Assembly: GCA_019117525.1 (NCBI GenBank)
Contig: DWZO01000040.1
Coordinates: 1-25,344 of the forward strand
Direction: 5' to 3'
DNA: 25,344 nt
Source: Allocoprobacillus merdigallinarum
Lineage (GTDB): Bacteria; Bacillota_I; Bacilli_A; Erysipelotrichales; Coprobacillaceae
The first letter of the stretch is position 1, and each line of letters begins with the position of its first letter. The position numbers and the translations under genes are program-made. Under the pieces are notes generated by a model that searched no databases, was not told where the DNA came from, and saw only the letters and a list, made by a program, of their open reading frames with translations. Shown here one piece after another: positions 23,001-25,344 of the stretch.

Positions 23001-24851
23001 ATGGCAAAAAAGAATACATCAACAAAGAAAAAGGGAAACCATCATAAAAAGAAACTCATTTCTAATATTCCACAAAAAAAGGAAGAAAAGAAATTGGGAG
23101 ATGGAATTATTGAATATGAAGATGGTATTACAGTTGGTGAATTAGCTGAGATGATTGGACAGACACCAGCTAATGTTATTAAAGTTTTATTCATGCTTGG
23201 AACAATGGTAACAATCAATTCATCATTAAATGATGAACAAGTTGAGTTAATTTGTCTTGAGTATGGTTATGAAGTAAAGAAAAAGGTTATTGTCAGTGAA
23301 ATTAACTTTGAAGATATTGAAATCATTGATGATGAAGCTGATTTAGTTGGTCGTCCACCAGTTGTTACAATTATGGGACATGTTGATCATGGTAAGACAA
23401 CTTTACTTGATTATATTAGAAAATCAAGAGTGGCAGAAGGCGAATTTGGTGGTATTACTCAACATATTGGTGCTTATCAGGTTGAAGTGAATGGAAAGAA
23501 AATCACGTTCTTGGATACGCCTGGACATGAAGCATTTACTGCAATGCGTGCCCGTGGAGCGCAATTAACAGACATTGTTATTATTGTTGTTGCTGCTGAT
23601 GATGGCGTTATGCCACAAACAAAAGAAGCAGTTGACCATGCCTTAGCTGCTGGTGTTCCTATTGTTGTCGCTATTAATAAAATTGATAAAGAAGGTGCTG
23701 ATCCTGAACGTATCAAAGGTGAAATGAGTGAATTAGGTTTAATGCCTGAAGAATGGGGTGGAGATACAGTTTACTGTAATATTTCTGCAAAAAAAGGAAT
23801 TGGAATTCAGGAATTATTAGAAACATTGACAGTTGTTGCAGAACTTGCTGATTTAAAAGCAAATCCAAAACGTTATGCTTATGGTAGTGTTGTTGAAGGT
23901 CGTTTGGATAAAGGAAGAGGACCTGTTGCAACTTTACTTGTACAAAATGGAACATTAAGAGCTGGAGATCCAATTGTTGTAGGAACTGCCTTTGGACGTG
24001 TTCGTCAGATGCTTGGTGATCATGGAAAAGAATTAAAAGAAGCTGGTCCTTCAACTCCAGTAGAAATTACAGGATTGAATGATGTGCCTGTAGCTGGTGA
24101 TAAGTTTATGGCATTTGAAACCGAAAAGATGGCTCGTCATGTTGGAGAAGAAAGACAAAAGGCTAAACAGGAACAAGATCGTGGTGTCAGCTCAGCAATG
24201 AGCTTAGATGATTTGTTCAATCAGATTAAAGAAGGACAGGTTGCTCATTTAAATATTATTGTCAAAGCTGATGTCAATGGTACAGCTGAGGCTGTTAAGG
24301 GTTCATTAGAAAAGATTGATATTGATGGTGTACGTGTCAATGTTATTCGTTCGACTGTTGGTGCAATCAGTGAATCTGATGTTTTATTGGCTAGTGCTTC
24401 TAAAGCTATTATTTATGGATTTAATGTTCGTCCTGATGCTAACGTAAGACGTAAAGCAGAGGAAGAAGGAGTAGAAATCAGACTTCATAATATTATTTAT
24501 AAAATGGTTGAAGAAATTGAAGCGGCTATGCGTGGTATGCTTGCTCCTGAATTAGAAGAAGTTGTAACTGGTCAAGCTGAAATTAGACAAGTTATCAAGG
24601 TTTCTAAAATTGGAAATATTGCTGGTTCATATGTAACAGATGGATATATACGTAGAGATTGTGGTATTCGTTTAATCCGTGATGGTGTTGTTATTTATGA
24701 AGGAAAATTAGCATCTTTAAAACGATTTAAAGACGATGCAAAAGAAGTATCGGCTGGGTATGAATGTGGTATGACAATTGAAAACTATAATGATATTAAA
24801 GAAGGAGATATCATTGAAGGATTCATCATGGAAGAAGTCGAAAGAAAATAG
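23001..24851 (+). CDS. infB: translation initiation factor IF-2
   Basis: GTPase that brings initiator tRNA to the 30S subunit and promotes subunit joining. At 616 residues the N-terminal linker is short, with a Lys-rich start, one IF2N domain (about 40-95, ITVGELAEMIGQTPANVIKVL), and then the G domain: G1 GHVDHGKT (126-133), DTPGHE (172-177), NKID (226-229). Domains II, III and the tRNA-binding C-terminal domain follow. Start at 23001 has GAGGAGG (22986-22992) eight bases upstream; an in-frame ATG at 22962 lies within ylxQ. In Bacillus ylxP follows; here rbfA does. Confidence 0.98.
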   Translation: MAKKNTSTKKKGNHHKKKLISNIPQKKEEKKLGDGIIEYEDGITVGELAEMIGQTPANVIKVLFMLGTMVTINSSLNDEQVELICLEYGYEVKKKVIVSEINFEDIEIIDDEADLVGRPPVVTIMGHVDHGKTTLLDYIRKSRVAEGEFGGITQHIGAYQVEVNGKKITFLDTPGHEAFTAMRARGAQLTDIVIIVVAADDGVMPQTKEAVDHALAAGVPIVVAINKIDKEGADPERIKGEMSELGLMPEEWGGDTVYCNISAKKGIGIQELLETLTVVAELADLKANPKRYAYGSVVEGRLDKGRGPVATLLVQNGTLRAGDPIVVGTAFGRVRQMLGDHGKELKEAGPSTPVEITGLNDVPVAGDKFMAFETEKMARHVGEERQKAKQEQDRGVSSAMSLDDLFNQIKEGQVAHLNIIVKADVNGTAEAVKGSLEKIDIDGVRVNVIRSTVGAISESDVLLASASKAIIYGFNVRPDANVRRKAEEEGVEIRLHNIIYKMVEEIEAAMRGMLAPELEEVVTGQAEIRQVIKVSKIGNIAGSYVTDGYIRRDCGIRLIRDGVVIYEGKLASLKRFKDDAKEVSAGYECGMTIENYNDIKEGDIIEGFIMEEVERK

Positions 24852-24864
24852 GAGCTGATCTTTT

Positions 24865-25245
24865 ATGGTATTAAAAAAAGAAAAATTAAATAATATTATT
24901 CAAAGAGAATTATCTGATATTATTCAAATGGAAGTTAAAGATCCAGCCATAGGTTTTTGTACGATTACTGGTGTAGAAGTAACAAATGATTTATCAATTG
25001 CTAAAGTTTATGTTTCTTTTTTAAATAAAAATCCTCAAAAAAGAATGGAAGCTTTACAACACTCTAAAGGATTTATTCGTACTCTTTTAGCAAAACGTTT
25101 AACAGTTCGTAAATGTCCTGAGCTACAGTTTGTTATAGATACATCAATTGAATATGGTAATAAAATTGAAAGTATTATTGAAGAATTAAATCAACAAAAA
25201 AAGATTTCTAATGATGGCGCTTTAAATAATCGTGGGGTTTTATAA
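24865..25245 (+). CDS. rbfA: ribosome-binding factor A
   Basis: RbfA is a KH-fold 30S maturation and cold-adaptation factor. It is 126 residues, near the usual 115-130. The N-terminal helix RIQREL-type pattern (LNNIIQRELSDIIQMEVKDP) is followed by the GFCTITGVEVTNDLSIAKVYVSFL strand region and the C-terminal ELQFVIDTSIEYGNKIESIIEEL, matching the family. AGGAG precedes the ATG by nine bases. It ends the operon; truB, its common downstream neighbour, does not follow. Confidence 0.97.
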   Translation: MVLKKEKLNNIIQRELSDIIQMEVKDPAIGFCTITGVEVTNDLSIAKVYVSFLNKNPQKRMEALQHSKGFIRTLLAKRLTVRKCPELQFVIDTSIEYGNKIESIIEELNQQKKISNDGALNNRGVL

Positions 25246-25250
25246 AAAAG

Positions 25251-25296
25251 CTTTAAAAAAATTGTGGGGCAAAAACACCCCACTTTTATTTTAAAG
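25251..25296 (+). terminator. terminator after rbfA, probably bidirectional
   Basis: GTGGGG (25264-25269) and CCCCAC (25278-25283) form the core, and the flanks extend the stem (CTTTAAAA with TTTTAAAG, one or more mismatches between). On the plus strand TTTTATTTT follows the core; on the minus strand AATTTTTTT follows it, so either direction would terminate. The 50 bases to the window end hold a further imperfect AAAGGAAAT/ATTTCCTTT repeat and no plus-strand gene. Confidence 0.85.
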
Positions 25297-25344
25297 GAAA
25301 TTGCAGACATTCATTATTTTATTTCCTTTTTTATATTTTCCTCT

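Noticed and set aside
23477..24054. Long minus-strand frames opposite infB.
   Set aside because: They mirror strongly conserved IF-2 codons, lack start signals and resemble no protein.

Overview
The window is about 25 kb of low-GC (AT-rich) bacterial chromosome with every convincing gene on the plus strand. Strong AAGGAGG/GAGGTGA-type ribosome binding sites, PolC-type polymerase, MreCD/MinCD, and the sporulation pair SpoIVFA/SpoIVFB point to a spore-forming member of the Bacillota. The AT content and gene composition fit an Erysipelotrichia/Coprobacillaceae-like gut bacterium; that placement is inference, not something a marker gene here proves.

Region 1 (1-3440): a possible tail of an upstream gene, a membrane-anchored DUF4375/DMP19-like protein of unknown role, and valS, closed by a strong terminator. 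Region 2 (3441-3712): a monocistronic unit encoding a 54-residue peptide with a double-glycine-type leader, bounded by terminators on both sides. Region 3 (3713-8940): a SPOR-domain membrane protein (the positional counterpart of spoIIB), radC, then mreC-mreD-minC-minD-spoIVFA-spoIVFB. These genes are tightly packed or overlapping and serve cell-wall elongation, septum placement and sigma-K activation. mreB, which sits between radC and mreC in Bacillus, is absent.

Region 4 (8941-16144): rpsB-tsf-pyrH-frr, then uppS-cdsA-dxr-rseP, covering ribosomal proteins and translation factors, UMP kinase, undecaprenyl and phospholipid precursor synthesis, the MEP pathway and intramembrane proteolysis. 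rpsB and uppS each have a clear promoter, and hairpins between genes probably tune expression. Region 5 (16145-25344): polC, then a new promoter and structured leader followed by rimP-nusA-rnpM(ylxR)-ylxQ-infB-rbfA. This is the classic transcription/translation operon, ending in a strong, probably bidirectional terminator.

The region is largely core genome. I see no mobile element, CRISPR array, tRNA or rRNA. The points worth a second look are the double-glycine peptide, the small SPOR protein, the structured leaders before rpsB and rimP, the acidic Asp/Tyr tail of NusA, degenerate or reduced features in MinC, SpoIVFA and SpoIVFB, and the genes missing from otherwise conserved strings (mreB, proS, ylxP).
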